Source: Bacteroidales bacterium | GTDB taxonomy: Bacteria; Bacteroidota; Bacteroidia; Bacteroidales; B18-G4 | Direction: 5' to 3' | Length of the DNA: 6,104 nt | Assembly (NCBI GenBank): GCA_023132505.1 | Contig: JAGLYE010000103.1 | Span: 1-6,104, forward strand | Shown: one piece after another, positions 5,637-6,104 of the stretch | Position numbering within the stretch: the first letter of the stretch is position 1 | How the letters are laid out: every line of letters begins with the position of its first letter | Notes under the pieces: model-generated | What the model was told of the DNA's origin: nothing | Database searches by the model: none | What the model saw: only the letters and a program-made list of their open reading frames with translations | Position numbers and translations under genes: made by a program

Positions 5637-6104
5637 TTAAACTTTCTCCAAAGCTTGTTTGAGATCATCAATCAGGTCTTCAACATTTTCAATCCCCACT
5701 GAATACCTGACCAGCCCGTCGGTGATATGCGCCGCCAGTTTATCTTCTTTAGACATAGCGGCATGTGTCATGGAAGCCGGATGTTGTATCAAGGATTCAA
5801 CTCCTCCGAGCGAAACGGCCAGCGTAGCCAGGTGTACGTTATCCATCAGCATTTGACCTGCTGCATAACCCCCTTTCAATCCAAAGCTGAGCATGCTTCC
5901 GAATCCACTCATCTGTTCTTTAGCAAGTTCATATTGAGCAAATGATTTCAGTCCGGGATATTTAATCCATTCCACCTTGGGATGGGTTTCGAGATATTCT
6001 GCAATTTTTATTGCACTTTCCTGTGCTTTATCGATTCTCAGCGATAAAGTTTTTACTCCCCTGATGACCATATATGCCTGGTGAGGATCCATATTCCCAC
6101 CCAT
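5637..6104 (-). CDS. Cys/Met-metabolism PLP-dependent enzyme (methionine gamma-lyase / cystathionine gamma-lyase-like), C-terminal part only
   Basis: These 155 residues are the C-terminal part of a fold-type I PLP enzyme of the trans-sulfuration family; the full protein is usually about 380-420 residues. The rest, including the PLP lysine, lies beyond the window, and the Met at the very edge is internal rather than a start. Family marks are MDPHQAYMVIRGVKTLSLR near the edge, GFGSMLSFGLKGG in the middle, and VSLGGVESLIQHPASMTHAAM followed by DGLVRYSVGIENVEDLIDDL. The Arg in DGLVRYSVG is the residue that binds the substrate carboxylate in this family. The HPASMTH ending with SVGIENVEDLI looks most like methionine gamma-lyase or cystathionine gamma-lyase/synthase; without the N-terminal active-site residues the reaction cannot be chosen. 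A lyase would release 2-oxobutyrate, a possible substrate for the oxidoreductase in this window. It ends 10 nt before the adenosyltransferase gene and is probably co-transcribed with it. Confidence 0.88.
   Translation of the reverse strand: MGGNMDPHQAYMVIRGVKTLSLRIDKAQESAIKIAEYLETHPKVEWIKYPGLKSFAQYELAKEQMSGFGSMLSFGLKGGYAAGQMLMDNVHLATLAVSLGGVESLIQHPASMTHAAMSKEDKLAAHITDGLVRYSVGIENVEDLIDDLKQALEKV

Overview
The window looks like a chromosomal piece of an anaerobic or facultative member of the Bacteroidota. Three things suggest this. Both strands of the one real intergenic region carry the Bacteroidota-type -7 element TAnnTTTG. Most start codons are preceded by A/T-rich leaders without a Shine-Dalgarno sequence. 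The protein set (2-oxoacid:acceptor oxidoreductase, radical SAM protein, corrinoid adenosyltransferase, CGGC-domain protein) fits amino-acid-using anaerobes. The phylum call is inference; there is no rRNA or other marker gene in the window.

Layout. (1) 1-1091, minus: an acyl-CoA dehydrogenase that reads cleanly as glutaryl-CoA dehydrogenase, cut at its C-terminus by the window edge just before the catalytic glutamate. (2) 1092-1253: a 162-bp divergent intergenic region with a promoter element on each strand, two T8 tracts exactly 30 bp apart, and a small dyad. (3) 1254-3633, plus: a two-gene operon (11-nt overlap) encoding a 2-oxoacid:acceptor (ferredoxin) oxidoreductase. The first protein is the alpha subunit; the second is a fusion of the TPP/[4Fe-4S] beta subunit with the gamma subunit. 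No delta (ferredoxin) subunit is present. (4) 3634-3671: a 38-bp convergent junction. (5) 3672-6104, minus: four closely spaced genes, in transcription order a Cys/Met-metabolism PLP enzyme (5' part beyond the window), a CobO/BtuR-type corrinoid adenosyltransferase, a CGGC-domain cysteine-rich protein, and a COG0731-type radical SAM protein with a C-terminal winged helix.

How the genes may work together (inference). The PLP enzyme resembles methionine gamma-lyase or cystathionine gamma-lyase, which release 2-oxobutyrate. A 2-oxoacid oxidoreductase can turn a 2-oxoacid into its acyl-CoA. Adenosylcobalamin, made by the CobO-type enzyme, is the cofactor of methylmalonyl-CoA mutase. Glutaryl-CoA dehydrogenase belongs to lysine/tryptophan breakdown, where the preceding step is oxidative decarboxylation of 2-oxoadipate. 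The divergent pair of glutaryl-CoA dehydrogenase and 2-oxoacid oxidoreductase could therefore be a ferredoxin-linked 2-oxoadipate to crotonyl-CoA module. The most unusual items are the beta-gamma fusion with its atypical gamma motif, and the PLP enzyme-CobO-CGGC-radical SAM cluster. I see no mobile elements, CRISPR arrays, tRNAs or rRNAs.
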